From Phycisphaerales bacterium (GTDB taxonomy: Bacteria > Planctomycetota > Phycisphaerae > Phycisphaerales > UBA1924), in the NCBI GenBank assembly GCA_029260395.1, contig JAJDDJ010000021.1, positions 54,643 to 118,642 of the forward strand: a stretch of DNA of 64,000 nucleotides. The letters are read 5' to 3'. The first letter of the stretch is position 1, and each line of letters opens with the position of its first letter. Below are positions 34,449-43,104 of the stretch, piece after piece. The position numbers were made by a program, and so were the translations under genes. The notes under the pieces are model-generated. The model worked only from the letters and a program-made list of their open reading frames with translations, was not told the origin of the DNA and ran no database searches.

Positions 34449-36803
34449 CTATCGAAGCCGAAGCCGCAAAGCATTGAGAATGACCGATACAGAGCTGAAG
34501 CTCATCGCCGCGGCGGCGATCATCGGGCTGAGCAGCACGCCGAAGAAGGGGTAGAGAACACCCGCGGCGATCGGCACGCCCGCCGTGTTGTACGCGAACG
34601 CGAAGAACAAGTTTTGGCGGATGTTCCGCATGGTGGCCCGGCTCAACTCGCGGGCCCGAACGAGGCCGTTGAGGTCGCCGCCCACAAGCGTGATCGAGGC
34701 GCTCTCGATTGCGACACCGGCACCGGTGCCCATCGCAACGCCGATATCGGCTTGGGCGAGTGCGGGGGCGTCGTTGACGCCGTCACCGGCCATCGCCACC
34801 TTGTGGCCGTCGCTTTGGAGCTTACGGATAACCTCGGCTTTCTGCTCGGGCAGTACCTCAGCCTCAACCCGATCGATTCCGAGTTGGTCCGCGATCGCCT
34901 GAGCGGTAGTCCGGTTGTCGCCGGTGAGCATGACGATGGTTAGCCCATTCTCGTGGAGCGCATCGATGGCGACCTTGGTGGTCTTCTTGATTGGATCCGC
35001 TACGGCGAGCAGGGCAGCAAGCTTTCCGTCGATGGATGCAAACATGGCCGTGCCACCTTTCCGTCGGTGCTCGTCGGCGCGGTTGGCCAATGAGGCGACA
35101 TCGACGCCTTCGTCCTGCATGAGTGCAGGCGAGCCAATGGCGACCCGGGTGCTATCAACCGTGGCGACGATGCCTTTACCGGTGACGCTATCAAACTCAG
35201 TCGCCTCGAATCGCGTCTCGGTCCGGTCTTCGAGTCCGGCGATAATGGCCTCGGCGAGCGGATGCTCGGAGCCTCGCTCGGCGGCCGCGAGCAGCCCGAG
35301 CACGTGGCTCTCGTCGAAGCCATCTTGGACCTCTGCCGCGACGAGCGTCGGCCTGCCTTCCGTGAGCGTGCCGGTCTTATCCACGACGATCGTGTCGATC
35401 TTCTCGAACGCTTCGATCGCGGCCGCGTTCTTCACCAGCACGCCTTGTTTGGCTCCCTGCCCCGCGGCGACCATGATCGACATGGGCGTTGCGAGCCCAA
35501 GGGCGCACGGGCAGGCGATGATGAGCACGGAGACTGCGGCGATCAGCGCATAGCTGAACGCGGGTGTGGGGCCGACGAGCATCCAGACCACGAACGCGAT
35601 CATGGCAACAGCGACGACGATCGGGACGAACCACGCCGCGACCGAATCGGCGAGCCGCTGGATTGGCGCGCGAGACCGCTGGGCATCGGCAACCATCTGC
35701 ACGATCTGCGCCAGCGTGGTCTCGGAGCCCGTGCGGCTCACGGCCATGATGAACGAGCCGGTTTTGTTGACCGTACCCCCGGTCACCTCGTCGCCCGTCG
35801 ATTTCTCGACCGGAACGGGCTCGCCCGTGAGCATCGATTCATCGACCGTGCTGCGCCCTTCGGTGACCTCGCCATCGATGGGGATCTTGTCACCGGGGCG
35901 CAGGCGAACTCTGTCCCCGGCTCGAAGCTGGTCGACCGCGACCTCTTCGTCTGATCCATCCTCGCCGATCCGTCGGGCTGTTGGCGGTGCGAGTTCGAGA
36001 AGCTCGCGGATCGCTCCGCCGGTCTGCCGGCGCGCTCGCAGTTCCATGACTTGGCCAAGCAGGACAAGGGTCACGATCACGGCCGCAGCCTCGAAGTAGA
36101 CGCCCACCCGGCCAGCATCATCGCGGAGTGAGTCTGGAAAGAGCATCGGAGCGATGGTGGCGACCACGCTGAAGATGTAGGCGATCGAGACGCCGATGGA
36201 GATGAGCGTCCACATGTTCGGGCTGAGGGATCGAACGGAGCGGATGCCGCGCACGAAGAACGGCCACGCGCACCAGAGGACGACAGGCGTCGCTAGAACG
36301 AGTTCTGCCCATTGGCTCGTCGCTGGCCCGATCCATCGGTGGAATGGGTGTCCAAAGAGCATGTTGCCCATGACATAGATCAGTAGCGGTGCGGTGAACA
36401 CTGTGGCGATCCAGAACCGTCTGGTCATGTCGCGAAGTTCGGTGTCGTCTTGCTCGGCTGTGGCGTCGATGGGTTCGAGTGCCATGCCACACTTCGGGCA
36501 ATCGCCGGGACCGACCTGGCGGACCTCGGGGTGCATCGGGCAGGTGTAGATCGCGTCCGGTCGGCCGGCGTCTGCTCTGTCATCGCCTTTGTGGCTTGAA
36601 CAGCACGAATGGAGGGTCTCGGTCGCTTCGGCATAATCCGGCTTATGGCCCGCGAACCGGGAAGGATCATCGCGAAACTTGGCCGCGCAGTGTGTGCTGC
36701 AGAACAGATACTCGTGCCCATCATAGGTGACTGAGTCCGCTTCCTTTCCGAGGATGACCTGCATACCGCAGACTGGATCGGTGGTGGTGGCTTCATTCGT
36801 CAT
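34449..36803 (-). CDS. copA: Copper-transporting P1B-1 ATPase with YHS and CxxC-type N-terminal domains
   Basis: 784 residues. Instead of HMA domains it begins with a YHS domain ([11 protein letters not shown] near 10 and [10 protein letters not shown] near 33) and a heavy-metal-binding segment (YTCPMHPEV near 87, [10 protein letters not shown] near 103). Core: actuator [18 protein letters not shown], the CPC metal motif [12 protein letters not shown] near 430, phosphorylation loop [11 protein letters not shown] near 476, [25 protein letters not shown] near 676 and the C-terminal NLFFAFAYN transmembrane pair. The CPC motif indicates Cu+ export by ATP hydrolysis across the inner membrane. AGGAG seven bases before the ATG fixes the start; it overlaps the upstream permease by 11 bp. 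Last gene of its operon. Confidence 0.93.
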   Translation of the reverse strand: MTNEATTTDPVCGMQVILGKEADSVTYDGHEYLFCSTHCAAKFRDDPSRFAGHKPDYAEATETLHSCCSSHKGDDRADAGRPDAIYTCPMHPEVRQVGPGDCPKCGMALEPIDATAEQDDTELRDMTRRFWIATVFTAPLLIYVMGNMLFGHPFHRWIGPATSQWAELVLATPVVLWCAWPFFVRGIRSVRSLSPNMWTLISIGVSIAYIFSVVATIAPMLFPDSLRDDAGRVGVYFEAAAVIVTLVLLGQVMELRARRQTGGAIRELLELAPPTARRIGEDGSDEEVAVDQLRAGDRVRLRPGDKIPIDGEVTEGRSTVDESMLTGEPVPVEKSTGDEVTGGTVNKTGSFIMAVSRTGSETTLAQIVQMVADAQRSRAPIQRLADSVAAWFVPIVVAVAMIAFVVWMLVGPTPAFSYALIAAVSVLIIACPCALGLATPMSIMVAAGQGAKQGVLVKNAAAIEAFEKIDTIVVDKTGTLTEGRPTLVAAEVQDGFDESHVLGLLAAAERGSEHPLAEAIIAGLEDRTETRFEATEFDSVTGKGIVATVDSTRVAIGSPALMQDEGVDVASLANRADEHRRKGGTAMFASIDGKLAALLAVADPIKKTTKVAIDALHENGLTIVMLTGDNRTTAQAIADQLGIDRVEAEVLPEQKAEVIRKLQSDGHKVAMAGDGVNDAPALAQADIGVAMGTGAGVAIESASITLVGGDLNGLVRARELSRATMRNIRQNLFFAFAYNTAGVPIAAGVLYPFFGVLLSPMIAAAAMSFSSVSVILNALRLRLR

Positions 36804-38154
36804 GCATGTTCTCCTGCCGGTGGATAAACCACCTTTCGGCTCCGAAGATGACCACCATGCCCACGACTGACACGATAAGGACGAGAGGATCAGACGTTGC
36901 CTTCATATAGAAGAAAGCGCCGAGCACAACCGCGTCGAGTACAAGTGCGGTGAGGACGATCGGCGCCTTGGCTCCGAGGTCCTTGCGGAGGTGTCGGTAC
37001 ACGCCCCAGTGGATGGCCATGTCCATCACGATGTAGAAGATCGCGCCGAGTGAGGCGATGCGGCCAAGGTCGAAGAAGATTGTCAGCGCCATCGCGATCA
37101 CGGCGGTGTAGACGAGTGCGTGCTTCTGGATGCGCCCCGGCATACCGAAGTGGCGGTGCGGGACGAGGTCCATCTCGGTCAGCATGGCGAGCATGCGTGA
37201 GACGGCGAACATGCTCGCGATCACGCCGGAGATCGTCGCAACGATGGCGAGTGCGATGGTCAGCAACTCTCCCCACTGTCCGACTGCGGGCTTCGCGGCC
37301 TCGGCGAGCGACGAATCGCGGGCGGCGATGATCTCATCGACGCTCAGATTGCCCGCAACGGCGAGCGTGACCATCAGGTAGAGCCCAGTACAGATCAGAA
37401 GGCTGACGATGATCGAACGCCCGACGTTCTTCTTGGGCTCTTTGATTTCATCGCCGCTGTTCGTGATGGTCGTGAAGCCCTTGTAGGCCAGAATCGACAG
37501 GGCAACGGCGGCCAGGAACCCGCCGACCCCGCCGCGAGCCTGCGAAACTGAGCCGTCGCCAATGAGGTTGTCGAACGACAGTCCGGATACCCAGAGCCCG
37601 ATGCCGGCGAAGACGGCGATACCGCCAACCTTGATGATGGCTGTGACCTTGCTTAGCCCGCCGATAAACTGATTTCCAAGCAGGTTGACGACGAAGGCGA
37701 CCGCCAGCAGACCGACACCCAGGGCTGGCACAAGCCAGGAGTCCGAGCCTTTGCCAAATATCCGCATGGTGTACGTGCCGAAGGTGCGGGCGACGAGACT
37801 CTCGGCGATCACCATGGAGAAGTACATCAGCAGCGAACAGCCCGCGGTAATGACACCCGGGCCGTACGCCTTCTTCAGTATCATCGCGATTCCGCCGGCC
37901 GATGGGTACTCGTTGCAGACCTTGATGTACGAGTACGCACTGAACGCGACGACGACGGCGGCCGCTATGAACGCGAGCGGGAACAGTCCTCCAGCGAGTT
38001 CGGCGACCTGGCCGGTCAGGGCAAAGATGCCGGCACCGATCATCACGCCCGTGCCCATGGCGATCGAGCCGGTGAACGTCAGGCTGCCCTTCTCATAATC
38101 GGTTCCGTGGTCGTGGCCCTCGCTTGGACTGTCATTGTGATTATCTTCGCTCAT
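36793..38154 (-). CDS. APC-superfamily amino-acid permease
   Basis: 453 residues, about 12 transmembrane helices. The hallmark [17 protein letters not shown] lies near residue 33 and [13 protein letters not shown] near 235. A polar, His/Asp-rich N terminus ([19 protein letters not shown]) precedes the first helix. It imports or exchanges amino acids or related amines across the inner membrane. Placement inside a copper operon, overlapping the K+ channel-like gene by 4 bp and the ATPase by 11 bp, is notable; uptake of Cys or His as copper ligands, or pH/ion balance, are possibilities (inference). Confidence 0.85.
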   Translation of the reverse strand: MSEDNHNDSPSEGHDHGTDYEKGSLTFTGSIAMGTGVMIGAGIFALTGQVAELAGGLFPLAFIAAAVVVAFSAYSYIKVCNEYPSAGGIAMILKKAYGPGVITAGCSLLMYFSMVIAESLVARTFGTYTMRIFGKGSDSWLVPALGVGLLAVAFVVNLLGNQFIGGLSKVTAIIKVGGIAVFAGIGLWVSGLSFDNLIGDGSVSQARGGVGGFLAAVALSILAYKGFTTITNSGDEIKEPKKNVGRSIIVSLLICTGLYLMVTLAVAGNLSVDEIIAARDSSLAEAAKPAVGQWGELLTIALAIVATISGVIASMFAVSRMLAMLTEMDLVPHRHFGMPGRIQKHALVYTAVIAMALTIFFDLGRIASLGAIFYIVMDMAIHWGVYRHLRKDLGAKAPIVLTALVLDAVVLGAFFYMKATSDPLVLIVSVVGMVVIFGAERWFIHRQENMHDE

Positions 38155-38606
38155 CTGTGTCCTGCAGTTCTGCTCTGACGTTCCTTAAACATGCGATTCA
38201 TGGCTGCGAATATGAAGGAAGCCGACCAAGCGATGTACAGCAGCCCGCTCAGCCCCTGCGTAGAGGCAATAAAGCGCAGATGCCCCGTGGGGAGAACGTC
38301 GCCGAATCCGATGGTCGTGTACATGACCGCGGATGCGTAAAAGTGTCCAAGCGGGCCGTCGGCTCGGTCGCCGGAAAGAGTACCGATGTCGAGCACATGC
38401 CACGCGAAGTAGTACGCCAATGCGTATGTGGCAATGTCAAACAGATGACTCGCGTAGATGCCCAGCATGAGGCAGAAGAACCGGTGCCAGGTAAAATGCT
38501 CAGCATCGAGGGTGTACCGCGCCGCCAACATGAAGAAAGCGAGACGAACACTGGTCGTCAGGAGCACGAGCGTCGCACTGATCACAATCGCGGCTGTCAT
38601 TTCCAT
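38151..38606 (-). CDS. Two-TM potassium channel-like protein
   Basis: 151 residues. The hydrophobic helix near the N terminus (IVISATLVLLTTSVRLAFFML) is followed by another, then the pore loop with selectivity filter TTIGFGDVLPTG near residue 108 (TxGxGD), and a final helix (GLLYIAWSASFIFAAM). It belongs to the ion-channel (Ion_trans_2) family. It should form a tetrameric K+-type channel in the inner membrane. Overlaps the permease by 4 bp and follows pcoB by 27 bp, so it is part of the copper operon. Start uncertain between 38606 and 38600. Confidence 0.82.
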   Translation of the reverse strand: MEMTAAIVISATLVLLTTSVRLAFFMLAARYTLDAEHFTWHRFFCLMLGIYASHLFDIATYALAYYFAWHVLDIGTLSGDRADGPLGHFYASAVMYTTIGFGDVLPTGHLRFIASTQGLSGLLYIAWSASFIFAAMNRMFKERQSRTAGHR

Positions 38607-38633
38607 GGTTTTTCCGTCTGGTTGCCGACTGTG

Positions 38634-39548
38634 CTAGAACGCGATCCGAACACCAAAGATCAGCGAGACGCTTTCTGTATCGGTGCCGGCCGACTCAGCG
38701 ATACTTGCCGTCTCGCCCGCTAAAAGTGTGTAACGCAGCCCGACATACGGTGCGAACTCGCGTTCGATCTCGTACCGGAGTCGCAGGTCGAGATTCGCAT
38801 CAGTCAGTCCCGCGCCGAGTGCGCGGTCCGGAACATCTTGGAATGCGAAGCCCAGCTCCGCCCTGGGTTGAAGTACGAGTCGTTGGGTGAGTCGGAGGTT
38901 GTATTCCGCTTCGACTTCCGCCGTCAGATCGGCGTCTTCAGAAATATAGAGTGATGAGTCCATTTCAATCATGCCGGGAGCGAGGCCTTGGAGGGCGAGA
39001 ACGCCGGACCATCGATCTTCGTAGTCTCCGGATTGCCATTCATTGGCGTACTGAGCTCCGGCCTGAAGACTCCAGAATGGTGTGATGAGACGCGAATACA
39101 ACAAATCAGTTTCCGATTCACCCTGATCCTCGCCTTCAAATGTAAGCTCGCCTTCAGACTTCCACACGAATCGGTTGTAGTCAAAGCCAACCCATCCCTG
39201 TGCTTCCCAACCGAGCTCATCAGCACCTCCCCCGTCCGGGACCCGGTACTCCAACTGCTCAAACAGAGTGAAGAACTTCAACTCGTCATCGGCGACTGGG
39301 TCGGGATAGTGCGAGGGCGGGGGGCCCGCGGCATAGTCAAGCACATCGTCTAGAGACATGCCTTCTGGCAAGGGTGGATCGTCACTGCGGTATGATCGGT
39401 CGACCGCCTGCTCTGCAGGCGAGCTCGCTGACGGCCCCGAGCTTTTGACATTGCTCTCGCTTCGGTGATGTTCGTGCTGTGCGAGCACGGGCCCAGACGT
39501 CATTGCGCAGGCGAGCAAGACGGACGAAATGACTTCACGAGCCTGCAT
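38634..39548 (-). CDS. copB: Copper resistance outer-membrane protein B (PcoB/CopB)
   Basis: 304 residues from the ATG at 39548 that opens a signal peptide (VISSVLLACAMTSGPVLAQ). The PcoB beta-barrel follows: FTLFEQLEYRVPDG near 95, GWVGFDYNRFVWKSEGEL, LLYSRLITPFWSLQAGAQY, RPYVGL-type strand FAPYVGLRYTLLAGE and terminal Phe (VRIAF) for barrel insertion. The N-terminal His/Ser stretch QHEHHRSES and DVLDYAAGPP loop are compact compared with Met/His-rich CopB of Pseudomonas. It overlaps the end of the multicopper oxidase gene by 14 bp, the classical pcoA-pcoB order. Confidence 0.9.
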   Translation of the reverse strand: MQAREVISSVLLACAMTSGPVLAQHEHHRSESNVKSSGPSASSPAEQAVDRSYRSDDPPLPEGMSLDDVLDYAAGPPPSHYPDPVADDELKFFTLFEQLEYRVPDGGGADELGWEAQGWVGFDYNRFVWKSEGELTFEGEDQGESETDLLYSRLITPFWSLQAGAQYANEWQSGDYEDRWSGVLALQGLAPGMIEMDSSLYISEDADLTAEVEAEYNLRLTQRLVLQPRAELGFAFQDVPDRALGAGLTDANLDLRLRYEIEREFAPYVGLRYTLLAGETASIAESAGTDTESVSLIFGVRIAF

Positions 39549-41400
39549 GAGTAACCTCCTCGTCCAGAGAGCGAACAACGGCAACGGTTCGGAACATACC
39601 CACCTTCATGTGGTAGAGGACATGACAATGAAACGCCCACTGCCCCGGAGCGTCAGCCGTGATGTCAACGGTGAGTAGTTCGGCAGGCTGCACGTTTACG
39701 GTGTGTTTACGTGGGTTCTTGGCATAGTTCTCTCCTGCGTAGAGATCCATCCACATGCCATGCAGGTGAATCGGATGATTCATCATGGTGTCATTGATCA
39801 TGTTGATGCGGAGGCGCTCGCCGAATTGAAACCGGATCATGTCCGCTTCAGACCACTTCTTGCCATCGAAACCCCAAATGTACTTGTGCATGTTCCCAGT
39901 CAGATGGAGGTCGAACTGCCGGGTCGGCGGACGCCGGTCGGCGGGCGTCTCTAGGCATCTGAGCTGGGAGTAAGTCAATACGCGTCGGCCATCATCGCCG
40001 AGTCCGGAGCCCGGATCACTCAACTGGCGGTACCTCGTGCTTCCCATCACGATACTGCCCGGGCCGTGAGTGTCGGGCCCATGCTCGATTTGTTCAGGTA
40101 ATCCTGATATTGGCAACAGTCCTTTCTCGCCAGCGGGTCTTGTCTGCTCAACCGAGGCATCGGGCATGCCACTCGCTATTTCGTGACCTCCGTGATCCAT
40201 CGAACCCGCACCGATAGATTCCTTCTTCATCACGGCATGCATCATGCCCATATCCGCCATCGTCAGCATGGGTCGCTGGCGACGCTCCGGGATCGCTGCT
40301 TGGAGGCCCGGTCGCGGCGCGATCGTGCCGCGCGCGAAGCCGCTCCGATCCATTGCCTCGGCAAACAGAGTTCGAGGGTGGTCGTCGGGAAGAGTGACAA
40401 CAACGTCGTAGGTCTCGGCGACGGCGATCCGGAGTTCATCGGTCTCGACAGGCTCGATGTTCTGGCCATCAGCCTGAACCACCATCATCGGCAGTCCGTC
40501 GACACGGAAATCGTAATAGGTCAACGCGGAGGCATTCACGATCCGGAGGCGGACACGTTGGCCGGGCTGGGCGATAGCAGTCCAGTTCTCGTCCGGGGTT
40601 CGCCCATTCATGAGAAAGCTGTATGTCGCGCCCGTTACGTCGGCGATGTCCGTTGGATCCATCCGCATGCGTTGCCAACTCAGTCGTGTTTTGATCACAT
40701 CGGCGATGCTCTGGCCCGTCGCCGCGGCCTGGGCCTCAAGGTTCGCGAGAGTGGGCCGCTGATAGTTAAAGTAGCCCTCCATGGTCTTGAGCTTGTGCAT
40801 CACGACATGCGGGTCCATGTGAGTCCAGTCCGAGAGAACGATCGAGTGTTCTACGTCGTACCTCACCGGGTCCGTATCAGCGGGTTCGATGACCAGCTGA
40901 CCATAATGACCGAGTTGCTCTTGGAGCCCAGAGTGGCTGTGATACCAGTAGGTGCCGTTCTGCCGAACCGGGTAGCGATACTCGAACGTCGTTCCTGGGG
41001 CGATACCCTCGAAGCTGATTCCCGGTACGCCATCCATCGTGAAGGGCAGCAGAACGCCGTGCCAGTGAATCGATGTCGCTTCGTCAAGTCGGTTATGCAC
41101 ACGGATTCGTGCATCGCGTCCCTCACGCATTCGGATGAGAGGTCCTGGAACACCGCCGTTGATCGTGATCGCGTCCGACGGCTCGCCTGCGATGGGGATC
41201 ATCCGTCGTTCGATAAAAAGGTCGATCCCTTCCGGCGAAGTGGCATCGAGTTCACGACTCCCGCCGAGACCTGGCTGGGCGGCCGCGTATCGAACATGCG
41301 GAACCCCCAAGGCGTAGGCCGCAAACACGGCACTACCTCCGACTCCAAGGAATCGGCGTCGACTCAGCGAGTCCCACTGATTCAGAATCACATCATTCAT
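39535..41400 (-). CDS. copA: Copper resistance multicopper oxidase (PcoA/CopA)
   Basis: 621 residues. A Tat signal (SRRRFLGVGGSAVFAAYALG) exports the folded enzyme to the periplasm. The four copper-ligand motifs are intact: IHWHG near 117, YWYHSHSG near 155, HPIHLHG near 550 and HCHVLYHMKVGMF near 595 (type 1/2/3 sites). A Met/His-rich insert (MADMGMMHAVMKKE and GSMDHGGHEI) near 380-400 may hold extra Cu+. It probably oxidises Cu+ to less toxic Cu2+. GGAGG precedes the ATG. Followed by pcoB. Confidence 0.93.
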   Translation of the reverse strand: MNDVILNQWDSLSRRRFLGVGGSAVFAAYALGVPHVRYAAAQPGLGGSRELDATSPEGIDLFIERRMIPIAGEPSDAITINGGVPGPLIRMREGRDARIRVHNRLDEATSIHWHGVLLPFTMDGVPGISFEGIAPGTTFEYRYPVRQNGTYWYHSHSGLQEQLGHYGQLVIEPADTDPVRYDVEHSIVLSDWTHMDPHVVMHKLKTMEGYFNYQRPTLANLEAQAAATGQSIADVIKTRLSWQRMRMDPTDIADVTGATYSFLMNGRTPDENWTAIAQPGQRVRLRIVNASALTYYDFRVDGLPMMVVQADGQNIEPVETDELRIAVAETYDVVVTLPDDHPRTLFAEAMDRSGFARGTIAPRPGLQAAIPERRQRPMLTMADMGMMHAVMKKESIGAGSMDHGGHEIASGMPDASVEQTRPAGEKGLLPISGLPEQIEHGPDTHGPGSIVMGSTRYRQLSDPGSGLGDDGRRVLTYSQLRCLETPADRRPPTRQFDLHLTGNMHKYIWGFDGKKWSEADMIRFQFGERLRINMINDTMMNHPIHLHGMWMDLYAGENYAKNPRKHTVNVQPAELLTVDITADAPGQWAFHCHVLYHMKVGMFRTVAVVRSLDEEVTHAGS

Positions 41401-41454
41401 ATCGAGTTTCCTCCAAGCAGCAAAGGCTAACGGCAGCTTCGCATTAATTCTATC

Positions 41455-42084
41455 TCATTTTTCGGTAGAACGTAGCGGGATCCCTGCCTTCTTCAGCATC
41501 CCGAGAAAGGCCAAAGAGGGCTCCTTGAATTCTGCGACTCGCAGCGTGCTCCAGTGTCGCTGCAAATAGCCGTCGAGATACTGGATTATGTGATTCAAGA
41601 GTACGACGTGGCATCGCTGCGCATGCCCGTCGCCTGATGTGCTGCCGAAAGCGACCAAGCGGATTCGATGCCCGTGCTCAGTGCGAGTCTCGCCAGACTG
41701 TATGAGATCGGAGACAAGGCCTTCTGCATGCTCGCCGCTGCAGCAGCCGAATCGAGTGAGGGCTGCTCGTAGCACGGCTGGCTGCGTTGCGCCACGATTG
41801 AGTGTCGCCTTACCCTCTTTGACTTCGCCAACCAACATATCCGCTTCGCCCTCCGTTATCCCAAGTGCGGGATCAAGCTCGTTTATTGCAATATCGTTGG
41901 TCGATGAACTGCCGTGTCGGGGAACTAGACGTGTGGCGTCCCGAAATCGAAAGGCGAGAACATCAATATCAGTCGCTGTCCGATGTATGCCCGAGCGGCC
42001 TGTCTCAATGACTGGCAACTCGGTAACAGTGAAGTATCCGTTGAGATGAAGGTACGATTGAACAAGTGCGACGGCATTATCCAT
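41455..42084 (-). CDS. PD-(D/E)XK nuclease-like protein of unknown function
   Basis: 209 residues from the ATG at 42084, with AAAGGA upstream; the frame to 42201 is rejected because it overlaps the preceding gene. Residues about 30-90 show the core layout of the PD-(D/E)XK fold: TATDIDVLAFRF near 33 supplies the Asp, and ADMLVGEVKEGKATLN near 80 supplies the Glu-x-Lys. The C-terminal half has several Cys and His (RFGCCSGEHAEG, QRCHVVLL). No signal peptide. It lies between a secreted protein and pcoA in a copper operon, 22 and 54 bp away. Such a nuclease-like fold could bind DNA or be a diverged regulator; the role is unknown. Confidence 0.65.
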   Translation of the reverse strand: MDNAVALVQSYLHLNGYFTVTELPVIETGRSGIHRTATDIDVLAFRFRDATRLVPRHGSSSTNDIAINELDPALGITEGEADMLVGEVKEGKATLNRGATQPAVLRAALTRFGCCSGEHAEGLVSDLIQSGETRTEHGHRIRLVAFGSTSGDGHAQRCHVVLLNHIIQYLDGYLQRHWSTLRVAEFKEPSLAFLGMLKKAGIPLRSTEK

Positions 42085-42106
42085 GCGGAGAATCCTTTCG
42101 AGATGT

Positions 42107-42556
42107 TTATGGCTTCGTCGACTCGCCGAGCATCGCCTCGGCCTCGGCGACGAAGTACTCCGTGATGGCAATTCCAAATGGCGAAGACGCTTCCGACTCA
42201 ACCACTCTCTGATTCCACGCTTTCATCCACTCCAAATGTCTGCGCACGGCTCCCTCTCGGCTTCCGTGACTGGGGTCCATCTCGAACAACTCAATCTCGG
42301 CTTCCATTCGCCGCTTCGACCAGCGATAGATCGCTTCCGCGTCCGCGCCACCGCGTGGTGCACCGCTCTCGGCATCGTGAAACATGTGGCATACACGCTC
42401 CGCGACTCTGATTTTGTTGCGGGCATTCTCGACTTGACTCTCGAGCTCGGGCACTGTCTCGGGTTGACCCGCTCGCGCGTCCATGCCACCCACTCCGAGC
42501 GTGAAAAGCAGGGCTGCGACAGCGACGCCGAGTAGCGCAATGGGTGTGTATTTCAT
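42107..42556 (-). CDS. Secreted helical hypothetical protein, first gene of the pco operon
   Basis: 149 residues. GGAG seven bases before the ATG. A signal peptide (IALLGVAVAALLFTLGVGG, cleaved near ARAG) is followed by a predicted helical domain with charged residues (ESQVENARNKIRVAERVCHMF) and one Cys. No family recognised. It begins the operon that continues with the nuclease-like protein, pcoA, pcoB, channel, permease and ATPase, so a copper-related periplasmic role is likely (inference). Confidence 0.65.
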   Translation of the reverse strand: MKYTPIALLGVAVAALLFTLGVGGMDARAGQPETVPELESQVENARNKIRVAERVCHMFHDAESGAPRGGADAEAIYRWSKRRMEAEIELFEMDPSHGSREGAVRRHLEWMKAWNQRVVESEASSPFGIAITEYFVAEAEAMLGESTKP

Positions 42557-42630
42557 GATGAGGCTCCTTTATTTGATTGCGGAACAACTTTACGCTGCAT
42601 TCTGGCTGGCGCAATATACAAGTCAATAAC

Positions 42631-42662
42631 CGTTCCCGCCGAGCTTCCGACCCGCGGGAACG
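42631..42662 (-). terminator. Candidate terminator after the Csp-like gene
   Basis: A perfect 9-bp inverted repeat, CGTTCCCGC and GCGGGAACG with a 14-nt loop, lies 12 bp past the minus-strand stop at 42674 and is followed (minus strand) by GTTATT. It separates the upstream copper/redox operon from the pco operon. The T-tract is weak. Confidence 0.6.
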
Positions 42663-42673
42663 TTCAAGTTGCA

Positions 42674-43015
42674 TCACGCCATAGCGTTGCAAGATTCAGC
42701 GCACGTACGGCATGCACCTGCACAGGCTCTGGTCGGCTCATCATCGATTCCAAGCGCGTCACAGCACTTTGCACACGCTTCACAGACCGCGGCGCACGCA
42801 GCACATGCCATCGCGTGGTGTGCTGACCCCCGCTGGATGAAGTTGTGAGTCGTTTCACAAATCTCAGCGCAGTCCATCAAAGTGTTAATGTGCTCGGTCT
42901 CGACGGGGTGCCCGTTCTTGGCGCAGTGGTCGAGGCAGTGTGGAATCAGCGCCATACACGCATCCGCGCAGTCGTGGCACGTCTCGGCGCAGTTGGTCAT
43001 TGTGCTATCAGACAT
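42674..43015 (-). CDS. Four-helix-bundle copper-storage-like protein (DUF326/Csp family)
   Basis: 113 residues from the ATG at 43015 (AGGAG upstream). It contains 18 Cys, mostly in CxxC/CxxxC pairs along helices (CAETCHDCADAC near residue 9, CAACAAVCEACAKCC near 65, CAGACRTCAESC near 97). This is the pattern of copper-storage proteins, in which Cys line the inside of a four-helix bundle and bind many Cu+ ions. There is no signal peptide, so it resembles the cytosolic Csp3 type. It is the last gene of the operon containing the CopB-type ATPase. Role: buffering or storing cytosolic Cu+. Confidence 0.88.
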   Translation of the reverse strand: MSDSTMTNCAETCHDCADACMALIPHCLDHCAKNGHPVETEHINTLMDCAEICETTHNFIQRGSAHHAMACAACAAVCEACAKCCDALGIDDEPTRACAGACRTCAESCNAMA

Positions 43016-43104
43016 TTGGATTCTCCTGTGTTCCGGCACGAGGGCCGGCTCGTGTGGTTACTCGAATTGGGCCCTTCGAGCGTTTAGGCATCGTGATTCG
43101 TGGC

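Noticed and set aside
40183..41430. 415-codon plus-strand frame opposite the multicopper oxidase
   Set aside because: Antisense shadow; all four copper-ligand motifs are on the minus strand.
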